A stretch of 64,000 nucleotides of DNA from Hydrangea macrophylla. Its lineage: Eukaryota > Streptophyta > Magnoliopsida > Cornales > Hydrangeaceae. Position 1 is the first letter of the stretch, and every line of letters starts with the position of its first letter. This document shows, piece after piece, positions 21,148-33,630 of this stretch. The DNA lies in NCBI GenBank assembly GCA_033977485.1, contig CM066982.1, positions 12,391,218 to 12,455,217 of the forward strand, given 5' to 3'. The position numbers were made by a program, and so were the translations under genes. Under the pieces are notes generated by a model that ran no database searches, had not been told where the DNA came from, and saw only the letters and a list, made by a program, of their open reading frames with translations.

Positions 21148-21606
21148 TCATCCGAAAAGCATTCTTGGATAGGAATGGTCTATATGATTGTGATCAAACA
21201 TCAACCATGACAAATGATCGGCGATAATGATTTCCACCCCTTTCTTGTCCTTTATGGAAAGGTCAAACTCTTGTAGTAGTAGGATCCAACGAATAAGCCG
21301 CGCTTTAGGATCCTTCTTAGAGAATAGATACTTGAGAGCGGCATGATCAGTAAAATAAGTAATCGGCGATCCCACTACATAAGACCGGAATTTTTTGAGG
21401 GTAAATACTATGGCGAGAAACTCTTTCTCCGTCGTAGAGTAGTTGGATTGCGTACTATCTAATGTACAGCTTGCATAGTAAATGACATGGGGTTTTTTGT
21501 CTTTCCTTTGCCCCAAAATGGCTCCGATGGCGTAGTCACTCGCATCGCACATCAATTTAAATGGAAGACTCCAATCGGGAGGTTGCATAATTGGTGCGGA
21601 AGTGAG
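21148..21606 (-). pseudogene. RNase H of the Athila-like element, main part
   Basis: It removes the RNA strand during reverse transcription. The frame 21588-21148 has CDASDYAIGAILGQ, STTEKEFLAIVF, YFTDHAALKYLFSKKD and IIADHLSWL, covering the D, E, D, D metal-binding positions of the gypsy RNase H. The start of the domain is at 23130-23270, on the other side of the 1.5-kb solo LTR insertion. Apart from the insertion this piece is open. Confidence 0.85.
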
Positions 21607-23124
21607 TGTTGGGTTTGTGCCCTCAAACCATTACTTTATGTATGAGACATTGACATTTTAATATATGGATATCAGCTTTACATTTCATTATGTATGTTTC
21701 TTTCATGAGATGATTGTTAATCCTTAAGTGTCATAGTAAGTAATTCGTGTGTGTATGAGATACATACAAGTGAGATATGAATTACTATTCTTTGATACTT
21801 AGAACTTGTCACAATAGATGATGAGACTGGATATCTCATCAGGTTTACACTATAGCATGATTGACTACCATTGGATGGAGTGATGAATCTCAATCACTAG
21901 AGTGCATCTCTCAGTTAATATGCTAGTGCTTATAGTGCATTGACGGACCTGAGCTTTCTTATTGACACTCAAGACTGTCAAACAGTCAATAAGAACTCAT
22001 AACTTGTATAAGGTACGTGTTCTCAATCTTGAGACGATTATGAACACAGACTGTGGATATGACTGCTTTGACTTACCAATCAGTGAGGTCTATAAAAGAT
22101 CAACACCTGGGTATCTTGGGTATGTCATATTCATAGGGTTGTGAACATATATTGTCAAGATAGAATCTACCCTTTGATTCAAAGTAAGCATTCCCTTGAG
22201 AATGTCACCAAGTCGATTATTGAGTACTGCAGTCTTGTTGATAAGAGTTATCAACATGTTTGGTAATCATGAGAGGTGAATGAGACTCAAGGAATACAAG
22301 AAGTAATCATGATTCAGGTTGACAGTAACAGTTATCCGACTACCTGAATATGATTACGAATGCTGAAGGTAGAGGGACATTAGTACAACATACAAGTCTA
22401 GTTATCGTTTCGGATATGTTCTTTTGCGTTGGAGTTCAGTTGTCATTTTATAGTGGAGTAAACGTTAACTGATCAGTTGATCAATTTGCTGATCAAAGAG
22501 TTTGGTCATGGGAATTAATCAACTGATCTAAGCCAACAATAAAGAGCCTAGGAGGTCCCACTCTTAGCTCTGCTAGGATAATTGGAAAGACACTTGAGGA
22601 AGCTGTTAAGACAGGTTCGATCGATTGAAGCTAGTTCGATCGATCGAACCTTAGTTCGATCGATCGAAGTCATGGCAGGTTCGATCGATCGAAAATGGTT
22701 CGATCGATCGAAAATGGTTCGATCGATCGAAGTCCTTCAATCGATTGAAGGTTTGGTCGGTTCTGGGAATCTACAAATAGGGTAGCTACGTTCTGGAAAA
22801 GTAGGTCGTCGTTTTTGAACGTCAGAAGCTGCAGAAACTATTTTAGAGCACCAAACCTTCTCCTTCATCTCCATTAGGGTTCCACCAACCCTAGTCCTTC
22901 CTGCGAGCATCCATAGGAGTCATAAGAGTGAAGGCCATCTAGTGGAGGCTACTGGAAGTTGAAGATTTCAGAATTGGGTTCAAGACACTAAGGTATAACT
23001 CTTGTCCCCTCTTGTGCGCATCTATGGAATTAACGAGTAGTAGATCCTGGGCTACCATTAAGTTTTATAACTTGACCTTTCCGCTGCGCGTTTAAACTTT
23101 TTATTTAAACCAGTTTTTCCATCA
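21607..23124 (+). mobile_element. Solo LTR, 1518 bp, inserted in RNase H
   Basis: It begins TGTTGGGTTTGTGCCC, ends TTTTTCCATCA, and is flanked by GTGAG on both sides (21602-21606 and 23125-23129). Removing it rejoins the interrupted pol reading frame. No internal region remains, so it is a solo LTR. A CT-rich tract and a CCGCTGCGCG motif near its end look like the 3' part of a plant LTR in plus orientation. It contains the TTCGATCGATCGAA array. Confidence 0.85.
22616..22749. repeat. Seven TTCGATCGATCGAA-type palindromes
   Basis: Sites start at 22616, 22635, 22655, 22680, 22699, 22718 and 22736, with intervals of 19, 20, 25, 19, 19 and 18 bp. The five central units are perfect 14-bp palindromes. 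The outer units are changed to TTCGATCGATTGAA and TTCAATCGATTGAA; the last remains self-complementary. Confidence 0.95.
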
Positions 23125-24571
23125 GTGAGTAATGCCTTGAGCTTCTTAAATGCCTCTTGGCAATCTTGGGACCACTCAAATGGGACGTCCTTAGTTAAGA
23201 GGAGACACAATGGTCTAGAGATCGCGCTAAAGTCCTTTATAAATCTACGATAGAAGCCCGCATTGCCCAAAAATGACCTAATGTCTTTGAGGTTCCTTGG
23301 AGGGGGAAGGTTGGAAATGACATCTATTTTGGCTTTATCAACTTACATTCCATCGCTAGACACAATGTGGCCTAGTACAATCCCTTGTGTCACCATGAAG
23401 TGGTACTTCTCCCAGTTAAGAACGTGATTCTTTTCTATACATCTCTTGAGAACCTTTTCAAGATTCCCAAGGCATTCATCGAATGAATCTCCAAAGACTA
23501 TGAAGTCATCCATGAAGACTTCCAAAAACTTCTCCACCATATCACTAAAGATACTAAGCATGCACCTTTGAAAGGTCGCCGATGCATTACAAAGTACGAA
23601 CGGCATCCTCCGATAGGCAAACGTGCCAAAGGGGCAAGTGAAGGTGGTTTTCTCTTAGTCCTCGGGGGCTATTTCTATTTGATTGTACCTCGAGTAACCA
23701 TCTAGGAAGCAGTAATGCTTATGGCCCGCTACTCTTTCTAGGACTTGATCAAGGAAGGGCAACGGGAAATGGTCCTTTCTAGTGACCGAATTTAACTTCC
23801 TATAATCAATACAAACATGCCACCCCATGGTGGCTCTGGTGGGCACCAACTCTCCACTCTCATTCTCAACGACAGTGATCCTCGACTTCTTAGGGACCAC
23901 TTGGGTAGGGCTCACCCACTCACTATTGAAAATAGGATAGATTATCCCCACATCCAATAACTTGATGACCTCGATCATCATCACCTCTTTCATATTAGGA
24001 TTGAGCCTCCTTTGCATTTGACGTGAAGGCTTGGCTTCATCCTCTAGATAAATCTTGTGGGTACAAATCTTTAGAGAAATGCCCCTCAAGTCCGCTACAC
24101 ACCACCCAATACCACGTTTGTGCTCTTTCAAAACCTTCATCAATTTTCCTTCTTGGCAAGGGTCAAGCTAGGAAGATACTACTACCGGAAAACTCTCGTT
24201 CTCTCCCAAAAAGGCATACTTGAGCTCACTTGGCAAGGTTTTGAGCTCAAGTTTTGGTGTGACTATTTTGGATGGAAGGGGAAAAGTATCACTCGGAGGT
24301 AGTCTTTCAAAATTAGAGGTCCACATGGCCTCTCCTAAAATTCTTTCAACATCCAAATCTTCCTCAGCCACAACTTCCCCTTACTCATCTTTGCTTCCCT
24401 CTCAAACTCATGATCACACTCAACAATGGTGTTATCAATAGCTAAGCATTTTTTAACATGTTCAAGAATAGCTATATTTTCATAAAAAATACATGCATGA
24501 TCAAGAGAAGGAATGATGCAAGAATCATTAGCTCTTGAAGTACCAGAAATATCGAAAAAATCCTGCACCAA
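23125..24571 (-). pseudogene. Reverse transcriptase of the Athila-like element
   Basis: Frames 24143-23655 and 23606-23343 carry the palm and fingers: PIFNSEWVSPTQVVPKK, WHVCIDYRKLNSVTRKDHFPLPF, FLDGYSRYNQIEIAPED, then ATFQRCM and VFMDDFIVFGDSFDEC with the catalytic Asp pair intact. A single stop (TAA) lies between them at about 23655. Frame 23270-23058 supplies GFYRRFIKDFSAISRPL, the connection to RNase H. The upstream piece 24571-24335 is the spacer from protease. The domain is complete but interrupted by stops. Confidence 0.85.
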
Positions 24572-24628
24572 AGAGTCAACAAGATAGATTTCATAAATAT
24601 CATCACCATTTTCCTCGTCAAGATTCGG

Positions 24629-25010
24629 TTACTTAAAGAGTGAGAAGATGTTCACATCCACAGTCATATTTCCAAAAGTTAAGCGCATGAGACCATTCCT
24701 ACAATTAATTAAGGCATTAACAGTAGCTAGGAACGGCCGCCCTAAGATGATTGGAATTTGTGATTGCTCATTGACAATGGGTTGCGTGTCAAGCACGATA
24801 AAGTCCACCAGATAGTATAAATTACCCACTTGGACTATAACATCTTCTATAATGCCCCGTGGCATCTTAATGGACCTATCGGCCATTTACAAGGTGACAC
24901 GGGTCTCCTTAAGCTCTCCTAAGCCTAGTTAGACATACACCGAATACGGGAGAAGATTCACAATCAAGAAGTGCTCTGTCTATGTGGTGTTGTCCAATCA
25001 CACATGTTAT
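24629..25010 (-). pseudogene. Aspartic protease of the Athila-like element, active-site motif degraded
   Basis: It cleaves the Gag-Pol polyprotein in the virus-like particle. The flap and C-terminal half are clear: VGNLYYLVDFIVLD, PIILGRPFLATVNALINC. At the active site the frame reads ALLDCESS where Athila proteins have D-x-G-[AS]-S, so the invariant Gly is lost. A frame change lies between the halves near 24900. Confidence 0.7.
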
Positions 25011-27305
25011 AGTAGGACAACCGGGGTCCTTGTATTTTGGTGGAACCTCGTTAAGGATAACAGAGCTCGCATGTGCGGCCACGTAGGTACTCTTTTTGAC
25101 ATTAAGCTTTCTTTTAACCGTGCAAAGATCTTTGAAGAATTTGACATAGGCCGGAACTTGTTTAATGGCCTCTAAAAGGGGAATATTAATTTCAACTTTA
25201 TTAAACAATTCCAAAAATTCATTATTCTTGGTGTTCTCGACCTTATTTTTTAACCTTTGAGGAAATGGTGGGGTGGGGTTAAAAAATTCTTGGTTCATGA
25301 AGTCGGGGGCTTTAGAGAAGTCCCCATCTAAGTCGACCACATTAGGGATCAAAGTGTCCCCACTATCAAGTTCGGCCTCCTTCCCAATCAGATTGTTGCT
25401 AATTGGTGGTTCTTGGGGAGGCTTTTGGACCTTGTTGTCCACGACCTTACCACTTCGAAGAGTGGTGATTCCTTTTAAGTGCTCAACGAGACCATTGGGG
25501 TTTGAGGCCTCACCGTTCGTTAGTCCCTTGGGATTTTGGGAATGGTTGTGCGGGAAGTTTCCCCTTGTCCACGACTTTTTGAAGTAATTGGGCCAACTGA
25601 GCTCGTAAAGCTTGCATTGATTGAGCATGCGATGATTGCATCGCTTGTATGGACTGCTCAAGTTGGCTCATTCTTTGGGCCAAGCCATGGTTAGGATCCT
25701 CAAAGTGTTTCTTGTGAGGGGCATATAAGGAGGTGGTGGATGTTGTGCCCCTTGATTTTGGCCGAAAGGAGGACCTTGAGGTTGAGGTATGGGTGGACCA
25801 AAATTTTGAGTAGCATAAGGTGGTGGGGGTAGTTGATGCGGGCAATACGGTTGTTGGGGAACATGGGGAGCTATAATCATCCCTTTGTTACTATGGTAGT
25901 TAAGTCCCGGTGCACTCCACCTACCGGGAAGATTATAGGCATCATTTTGGGAAGGATTATACCTAGGCCTGATGTTCATCCCAAGAGCACAAGCTTGCTC
26001 CAAGGCTTGTTTTTGGAGGATAAGAAGAGCGGGACACTCGTTGGTTGAGTGCTCCGGGTCATAACAAAGGTAACAATGAGATGGATTGTTCGGGGCAATA
26101 ATCGGAGGAGGAGTGATGGGGATGGTGCTCTCTTTTGTGATTCCAAGGCTTCCACTTTTCTAGTGAGTTCGAAAATGGGATCGGCCTCACTTGACACTTG
26201 ATAGAGATTATGATTCAATAGAGCTACAGTAGCCGACAAAGTTCGGTCATGGGGGTTAGATGTACCCCACCCGCGAGAAGTCTTATAAACATATTCAAGA
26301 TGAGCTTTGGTTTGCTCGGCCTCAAGAGTCAAGAAACTCCCGACACACATAGTTTCAATTAATTGTTTGGTGTTGGGTTGTAATCCCCCATAACAAATGG
26401 AAATTTGACAGAATTTGTCAAAACCATGGTGCGGGCATTTTCTAAGGAGATCCTTGAATCTCAACCAACACTCAGCAAATGTCTCGTGTTCTCCTTGGGA
26501 GAAATTTTGAATTTGTTTGACCAATGCTTGTGTTTTGTGCATAGGGAAAAACTCCTTATAGAATTGCTTTTGGAGTTTCGGCCATGAGCCTATAGAATTT
26601 GGAGGTAGGGTCACTAACCAATCCTTGGCCCTATCTTTGAGTGAGAATGTGAACAATTTGAGCCTTATGAGCTCGGGTGTGCATCTTTGTTGTTCAAATG
26701 TTCCATATATGTCCTCGTACTCCCTAATATGCTTTAGGGATCCTCATTCTCTCGCCCATGGAAGTTAGGCAAGAGATTGATCATTCCGGGCTTGAAGCGA
26801 AACACTCTCGCATTGTACGAAAATGTTCTGCAAGATGGGGATGATACGGTCTCGGGTTGGAGATAGTTCCTAATAGTTCTCCCTAAATGTTGATCCATGG
26901 GAGGGGGTGGAGACGGGTAGCGGTGTTGGAAAGGTGGTGTTGCATGTGGTGGATATGCCTGATGAACGGGCGGAGGTATGGGGTTATGTTGACCCCATTG
27001 CTCCCGAGGGAATCCATCGGGATTCACACTCGAGGTGGCGAAAGTCGCATGATCTGTGGGTGTGTCCCAATCAAGGTCTTGGTGACCAAACTGGAGGAAT
27101 GCGGAGAGTTCGAGGGTGAGAGGTCATGCGGGTAAGGGCTTGCTTGGGACAACGGATGCCGCCAAAATGAACCACTACCACTACCACTCAAACTCGAACT
27201 AGCATTATTTGGATTAGAGAAGGGATTAGTCATACCTTTATTGCTCGGATTGGACATTGTAGCAGATTGTCGATTCTCACTTAAAGGATAATCCTTCAAA
27301 GGCAA
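25011..27305 (-). pseudogene. Gag of the Athila-like element
   Basis: The first frame starts at 27305. The retrotransposon-gag core is at 26656-25976 (FSLKDRAKDWLVTLPPNS, FYKEFFPMHKTQAL, FAECWLRFKDLLRKCPHHG). A CCHC knuckle CYLCYDPEHSTNEC lies at about 26030-26075. Proline-rich (26003-25668) and linker (25661-24909) segments follow. At least three frame changes break it. Gag would coat the RNA and form particles. Confidence 0.8.
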
Positions 27306-27385
27306 TCAACAAGAGAACAAACAAGATTAAAAGCAAAATCACAATAATTAGAAACTAAGCGACCGAAGGTTGTTGCCAATTTCAA

Positions 27386-27403
27386 TCCCCGATAACGGCG
27401 CCA
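27386..27403 (-). promoter_or_regulatory. Primer-binding site of the Athila-like element
   Basis: On the minus strand TGGCGCCGTTATCGGGGA lies six bases inside the 5' LTR. TGGCGCCGTTGCCGGGG-type sites are the usual tRNA primer site of Athila-type elements. Confidence 0.8.
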
Positions 27404-27409
27404 TTTTCA

Positions 27410-28797
27410 TGTTGTCAAAATCAAGTTCTTGTTTAACCCTATTAAAAATGTAGTACAATGGAAATAGGGTGTCGAGTCCACAGGGATTGGAATACAACAA
27501 TGCTTGTTGGGCGCTTAATAACCAATTATAATGCGTGGAGCATTTAACAAACTAAGAAATAAAATGAGTCTTTTCGACTTTGAGATTGGATCAATTAGTA
27601 TAAGATTATACTACAATGACTATTTAGAAAAAGAGAAAGTAAACTTTGAACAAAGCTAAGTTTAATTGATAATTGGGGGTTTTGTAAGTGGAGAAATTGA
27701 GGTTGGGGAGCATTCCCCTACCTTGGACCAAACAACACATGGCTTTCATACTTGTAGCACATTCTAGAGTAGGAAATTCTATTGTGACGAACTATCAAAT
27801 ATGTGGTAGTCAACCAACATGCTAGATAGATGTTCCAATGCAATACATGGGCATCTGGTTAGAGTTTAGAGATTTAACAACTTCCAATGCTTGACATTGG
27901 GAGTGGGGTCTCAAAACATCAAACCATACACCCATGAACTCTAGATATGCTACAAAATATGATAATCCTTCATTATAACGCACATGGGTCCAATGGTGGG
28001 TTTATGATCCCCAACCTACATGATTTAGCTACTCATAACTATAATGCAATTAATATTAAAGAGAGAGAAAGAGAAATTATACCAACAAGAGAAATCCACC
28101 ATAAATGCCATAGAAATTCCAAGTGAATCTTCAATATAAAGTTGCAAGCATTCAATACATTCAACTATCTCTCTCTCCTCTAACTCTAAATGGGAGTAGA
28201 TGGTGGTAGATGAGGAGTAATGGGGGAGAGAGAGATGAGGGGATTAGAGGGAGAGAGAGTTTAAAACCTCCAAAATGTAACTAAATTAAAAGCTAACCCT
28301 AACAAAAATCTATCACTAACTATTTATACTCAATGCACATAATGGCAATCTTGTAAATACAAGAGGGGAAAAACTGTACCAGTGGATCGATCCAAGGCAA
28401 AAAGCCGGATCGATCCGATTCTTCAATTGGGAAGCAGAATGCTCAGCGGAACTCGCGAATCGATCCACATGTAAAATCCGGATCGATCCGCATTGCATTT
28501 TCTGGGCAACAAATTCCTTTTGAACGAGCGGATCGATCTTCCTGATGTGCTTGGATCGATCCGCTTGGGCAAATCTTGAAATTTTCTTTTCCTTTGAAGC
28601 ACAATCTCCCAATTTTGGTCCCAATCTTCTACCTAGTCTCAAACATCTACAAGAAAGAGCTTTTATTAATAAAAAGTGAACAACAACAAGAACAACAAAA
28701 ATACAATTTATCCATTAAATCTCCCAGTATGAGCGATATTTCGTGTCCACTAAGGGTAAAATTATGAAGTAAAGAATGCAATATTGGCTACGAATCA
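27410..28797 (-). repeat. 5' LTR of the Athila-like element
   Basis: 1388 bp, pairs with 13945-15333. It keeps the six palindrome sites at 28384, 28407, 28457, 28480, 28530 and 28553, again at 23, 50, 23, 50 and 23 bp, with two sites mutated (28457 GAATCGATCC, 28530 GGATCGATCT). Confidence 0.9.
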
Positions 28798-28990
28798 CCT
28801 TACATATGGAAATCATATATCATTGGTACTTTTTTTTCTCTGTTTTCTTTACCCTTCATTAGGATTTACTTATGAAAGGTCCATCACAAATTCTAAACTT
28901 TAAGCGAGGATGATGTAAATTCCAGACTTTGAAATTTGATTCTAACAATTAAAAACATGAGAGGAATTAAAGTATTACATTTTACAATAT
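28798..28990. other. Short intergenic junction
   Basis: AT-rich sequence between the Athila-like element and the presumed start of the Tat-like 5' LTR. The LTR start is not defined because the partner LTR is missing. Confidence 0.4.
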
Positions 28991-30025
28991 TTTGGGACCA
29001 AAAAAAAAAGGAAGATGAAGGTGTACTCAGAGATTGTGGACTCATTCGTTCCTATTGGAGGTTCTAATCATTTCCTTGAACGAACTCCCTTAGCATTCTC
29101 TGATCCTTTTGATAAGTTCTTTAATCTTGGAGTACTTAAGAGGATGATTTTGCAGTATGTGGGTATCATTATCTGACGTACATATCCACGGTTGACACGG
29201 GTCCATCTATTGTCAAGGACGTTACATGCTGTCACACAGTACCTACGGAATGGGGACGAAACCCTAAAAGTTATCATTGGGTCGCCTTACATACCTCACA
29301 AGTATCCACGATACTTTATCACAAGTCACCCAAATTACTCTTAGTAATACTCAGCTCAGATACACCTTGATTAGGGGCAGGTCTTGGTGCAATGGGACTG
29401 TACCACGACATGGTCATTTGAGACCATGGCGCGGTAAAGTCTTCCTTTACCTTATCGGGAACTCTCAGGTTATGTGGCTTGGTTGGCTTAAGAGCAGAGC
29501 TCGCTTAGGAAGGTCGCTATGGTCTATTCCACGATACACTTCCTAAGCCTTTCTAAAGGTCAGTGAGACTATCTGAAATAACTCTCTAGTTTACCGCGAG
29601 GACATTCCTTGTGTCGTCTCTGGATGACACGTAGCATTTTGGTACGCCTCAATAGGAATGAGCCACATCAGCTGCGCTCGTTCCTTGGCACGTGTCCCAA
29701 TTGCTATAAATAGGAACAGTACCCTCAAAGGTGACAGACACAACTTTCTAGAAGCATACACAGAGAGAATTTTAGAGATTATTCCTTAGGGATTTGTGTA
29801 TTAATGAGCTCACTGTGAATATTCCTTTACGTGCCGGAACTCAATCATTAATTACATAGGTTTCTCTCAAAATACTTCCCCACTCACTGATCCTTAGTCT
29901 GTCTCTCTTTACTCCCTTTTCCACTTTCTCTCGAGACTCCCTCTATACCACTGATTCTTAGACTGCTACTCTCTTACGAATTCATCTCTTTTATCCTGCC
30001 TCACTCTACTAAAATACCACCTACA
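28991..30025 (+). repeat. 5' LTR of the Tat-like element (left edge approximate)
   Basis: The right edge is set by ACCACCTACA followed by the primer site. A TATA box CTATAAATAG is at 29703-29712, with transcription expected to begin about 30 bp further on. It has no palindrome array of the kind seen in neighbouring elements. Confidence 0.6.
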
Positions 30026-30028
30026 TTT

Positions 30029-30046
30029 TGGCGACCCCACTGGGGA
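30029..30046 (+). promoter_or_regulatory. Primer-binding site of the Tat-like element
   Basis: TGGCGACCCCACTGGGGA, three bases after the LTR end. It resembles the TGGCGACTCTGCTGGGGA type seen in Tat/Ogre elements. Confidence 0.75.
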
Positions 30047-30063
30047 GTAGCATTTTCAAAATA

Positions 30064-31600
30064 ATGGTGACCATCGTGAAAAGTGGGAAGGTCATCAGAG
30101 AGAACAACGAGGACATTGCCTCCGAGGAGATGGCCGAAAGCCACTAGCCTCAAACTTCAGGAAACCCTACTGTGGACGTTTTGATGAAGACATTCAAAAC
30201 TATGCACGCGTCTATGCTCCAGGCCCAGCAAGACATGCAGCGTACTCAACAACTCATCCTAGAATCGCTGGATACTGCGCAAAGGAATGGAGTCTCTGGT
30301 GATAAAGAAATTCCCATAAGAGACCCCCCACCACCTGAAACAAGGCATCGTCCGTCGCCCGAGATCAACAGTGGGAATCAAGAGCAGATCCCACCAGTGA
30401 TGCCTGTGGGATCTACTCCTACCTCCACTCAAGCCCCACTGCAGATGTAGGGTTCGAAACCCATCGACATCTCATTTCGAATCCAACAAGAGGTGCAAGC
30501 CCTGCTCCTGCAGGAACGTGCACGCTTTATGGGCTCTGTTCATTGTGATTTCCGCCCTCCTTACTCAATAGAAATCGCTGCCATGCCCTACCCCAGCGGT
30601 TATGCTCCCCCCATTTTTTTGACTATTCAATGGAAAAAAGGAAACTCATACGAACACATAGCCAGGTTCGTGGAAACCTTAGCCAACTATGGCAAAGATT
30701 ACAGTCTACACCTAAAAGAATTTTCAAAATCCCTGACTGACAAGGCGTACACATGGTACATCAATATCCCGCCTGGGAATCTATGGTTCAGCGTTTTCAT
30801 GAAAATTTCTTTCAAATAGAGGAGAGTGTGACTCACTTCTCTCTCACCAAAATCATCCAAGGGCGAGATGAAGATGTCCTCGTGTACATTAAGCATTTTT
30901 GAGAAGGATTAATTGACTGTCACGATGATATTCCTGAAACTGAGCTCATCAGAATCTGCATCGATGGCATGTACCACCTATTTAAGATCAATCTTGTTAA
31001 CGCGGACATTAGAACCTTTTCAGCTCTCATGGAAAAAGCAAGGAATCTCCAGAACGTGATTCGAGAAAGCACAACTCAGGCGCTCGATCGTTCGTACAAT
31101 CGAAATCCTACTGCATCGCCAGTGCAAGGAAGTGATAAGAGGAAAAGAAATGAAAGGGCATCTTCTCCATGCAAGAACAGGACGGACCCACCTCCCGAAT
31201 TCCCTTGTGGATTGAAGGAAGTAAGGGCCATTTTCAAAAAATGGGTCACGGATAAAGTTATCGAAGTATCTAGGGTGGATAACCCGTTGAGCCGCGAAGA
31301 GTTAACCAATGACGACTTCTGTCCTTACCATCACACCAAGAGGCACTCACTGCGAGATTGTTGGTATCTTCGATGATTTTTTCACAGGAAAATCTTAAAC
31401 AAGGAATTGGAAATATCAGGCTCCCAAAACATCGAGATAGACCCGCTCCCTCATCACGGGAAGACTCATGTCGCCATAGCATCCTACTATGATGAAATAG
31501 AGAAAATTGCCATGTATGAGGCGCCAGAACCAGAATTTGATAGCGAAGAGCTTGTCATCAAACAGGCTAACACGCTAATACGAACAATCAAATTTCAGTA
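30064..31600 (+). pseudogene. Gag of the Tat-like element
   Basis: It starts at ATG 30064. TAG codons at 30145 and 30448 interrupt the first frame, which continues at 30493 with SYEHIARFVETLANYGKDY and SLTDKAYTWYINIPPG, the gag core. A frameshift near 30790 leads to the frame at 30969-31600, with CPYHHTKRHSLRDCW, the zinc-binding end typical of Tat gag. It is non-functional. Confidence 0.75.
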
Positions 31601-31729
31601 GTTCTACGATCAACTCGGTCTTCCCCCGAAGCAAGGTTTGTAGCAACCAAAGCGATGATAACTAACATAGAAGTACATGCGGAGGAATACATGAGAGCAG
31701 GAGGTTCCGTGCGCTGAACACTCTAAGAG

Positions 31730-32403
31730 GCTGCGTCCAAAATCACTTTCTCCAAAGCAGACAGACAAATACCCTTTGCGCACAATAGACCGTTGCATGT
31801 ACTGGTAGAAGTCAATGGCATCGAATTTTAACAAGGATTCTTGGATTGCGGATCTTCTCTCAACTTAATGTCGTTGGACGTGCTCTCCTCCACCGGATAC
31901 CCCGAACAAGATCTAAGCCCGCCATCAATCGTCATCAACGAATTCGGAAAGGCTTCTCAACGGAGTCTGGGGCATATCACTATCAATCTCATCGTGGGAC
32001 CTATCCGGTGCCACACTAGATTTCATGTAATTGACACAGATACAACATACCACGTCTTTTTGGGAAGAAACTGGATGCACAAGTTCACCCTCATCCCCTC
32101 CACGTACCACCAAATCATAAAAGGAATTGTCAATAACAAGGTCATCATGATCATGGCCTAAAATTGCCCTTCGCGCGACACGAATCCCACTTCATCGATG
32201 TAGTGTTTTACACCGAATTCGCGGATGAAGACGAATGGTCAAGATCGTTTGTGTGCACTCGGCCGATCCCACGATGGGAACAAGCAAGGCGGAACAATTT
32301 CGAGGTGGTTCCTAGAAAAGGGAAAGGCAAGAGAAAAGTCAACAAAGATCCAGAATGTTACCACATCCGCTTACCCAACGGGAAGATCGTGTATCGATTA
32401 TGA
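31730..32403 (+). pseudogene. Aspartic protease and linker of the Tat-like element
   Basis: GFLDCGSSLNLMSLDVL supplies the active-site Asp region; TYHVFLGRNWMHKFTLIPSTYHQ is the conserved C-terminal motif of Tat proteases. Stops precede (about 31717 and 31831) and follow (32159). The frame 32164-32403 is the linker to reverse transcriptase, rich in basic residues. Confidence 0.7.
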
Positions 32404-32599
32404 CGGTCCACAGGAACTTCCCTACGATCCAAGGAGGTCCCCTATAGCTGTAATATGATTGACACCTTCCCGAACGAATCCGACGAACCAAAAACGGCAT
32501 CTGAATGTCTACAGGATGGACCAAGGAACCAAGAACATGAGCTAGAACAAATAAATCTAGCTGGTGCGGAAGATCAACTCGCCATGATGATTTTTATTT

Positions 32600-33630
32600 C
32601 ACATGATTTAAGCAATGAAAAGCGATTCAAACTCATCTAATTGCTCAAAGCCAATTCAGACGTCTTCGCTTGGACTTACGCTAAAATACCGGGTCTAGCA
32701 CGGGTATCACCGCACACAAACTGAACATCTCTACTATGGTGATACCTGTTAAATAATCAGCTCGAGTCTTCCGCCCAGAGCTGGAAACACAAATCAAGGA
32801 AGAAATCACCAAGTTGCTAAAAGTAGGTTTTATTAAACCTATGCACCACCCTACATGGTTGGCAAACATTGTACCGGTAAAAAAGAAAACCAATCAAATA
32901 CGTGTTTGCATAGATTTCAGAGATCTTAATAGGGCATGCCCAAAGGATGATTTCCTGCTTCCCAATGTAGACACCCTGATCGACGCGACAACAGAGCATC
33001 AGATGTTTTCCTTTATGGATGGTTTTAGTGGATACAACCAGATCAAATGGACCTAGAGGACGCGGTAAAGACGGCTTTCAGAATGCCGATGGGTAATTTT
33101 TTCTACACAGTCATGCCGTTTGGACTCAAGAATGCGGGAGCCACGTATTAAAGGGCCATGATGGCTATATTCCACGACTCTACATTCAATAGTGGAATTC
33201 TACATCGATCACCTTGTGGTCAAGTCAAAACAAGAGGCAAATCACTTCTTAGACCTGCAGGTAGTCTTTGATAGGTGCAGAAAGTTTAAATTGAAAATGA
33301 ACCCGCTAAAATGCGCATTTGGAGTATCGTCGGGGAAGTTCTTAGGATGCATCGTCCATCGCCATGGCATCGATCCCGATCCAGCAGAAATCGCCGCCAT
33401 CAGAGAAATGCCACGACCTATAACTACAAAGCAGCTCAAAATTTTGTTAGGCAAGGTATCTTATTTGCGTAGGTTCATCCCTGCTCTTACAGAGCTTACT
33501 CACCCGTTCTCAGCTTTACTAAAAGGCAACGCAGCCTTCGCATGGGTGCCACAGTACGGCTCGGCTTTTGATGCAATCAAAAGGGTATTAACCTCACCAA
33601 GAACCATAACCGTCCCGACAAAGGGCTAAC
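32600..33630 (+). pseudogene. Reverse transcriptase of the Tat-like element, YxDD changed to YIDH
   Basis: Recognised motifs are DVFAWTYAKIPGL, GFIKPMHHPTWLANIVPVKKK, IRVCIDFRDLNRACPKDDFLLP, FMDGFSGYNQIK, then FYIDHLVVKSKQEANHF and FLGCIVHRHGIDPDPAEI. The catalytic motif normally reads Y/F-x-D-D; here the second Asp is His. Stops near 32755 and 33055 and frame changes confirm decay. Confidence 0.8.

Larger units (their letters stand above)
13945..28797 (-). mobile_element. Athila-like Ty3/gypsy retrotransposon, ~13.3 kb plus a 1.5-kb insertion
   Basis: Two LTRs of about 1.39 kb bound it (13945-15333 and 27410-28797), both beginning TGTTGT and ending GAATCA on the plus strand. All domains read on the minus strand in gypsy order: gag, protease, reverse transcriptase, RNase H, integrase, then an extra ORF before the 3' LTR. 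The primer site starting TGGCGCCGTTATCGGGG, gag style, long 3' region and extra ORF fit the Athila lineage. No 5-bp target duplication was found (TATGA against CCTTA), so the ends may have diverged or the copy may be a recombinant. All frames carry stops or shifts. A solo LTR of another family splits RNase H. Confidence 0.85.

Noticed and set aside
22582..22785. Frame with repeated RSIE/DRS peptides
   Set aside because: It is a translation of the TTCGATCGATCGAA array inside a solo LTR; spacing is not a multiple of three.
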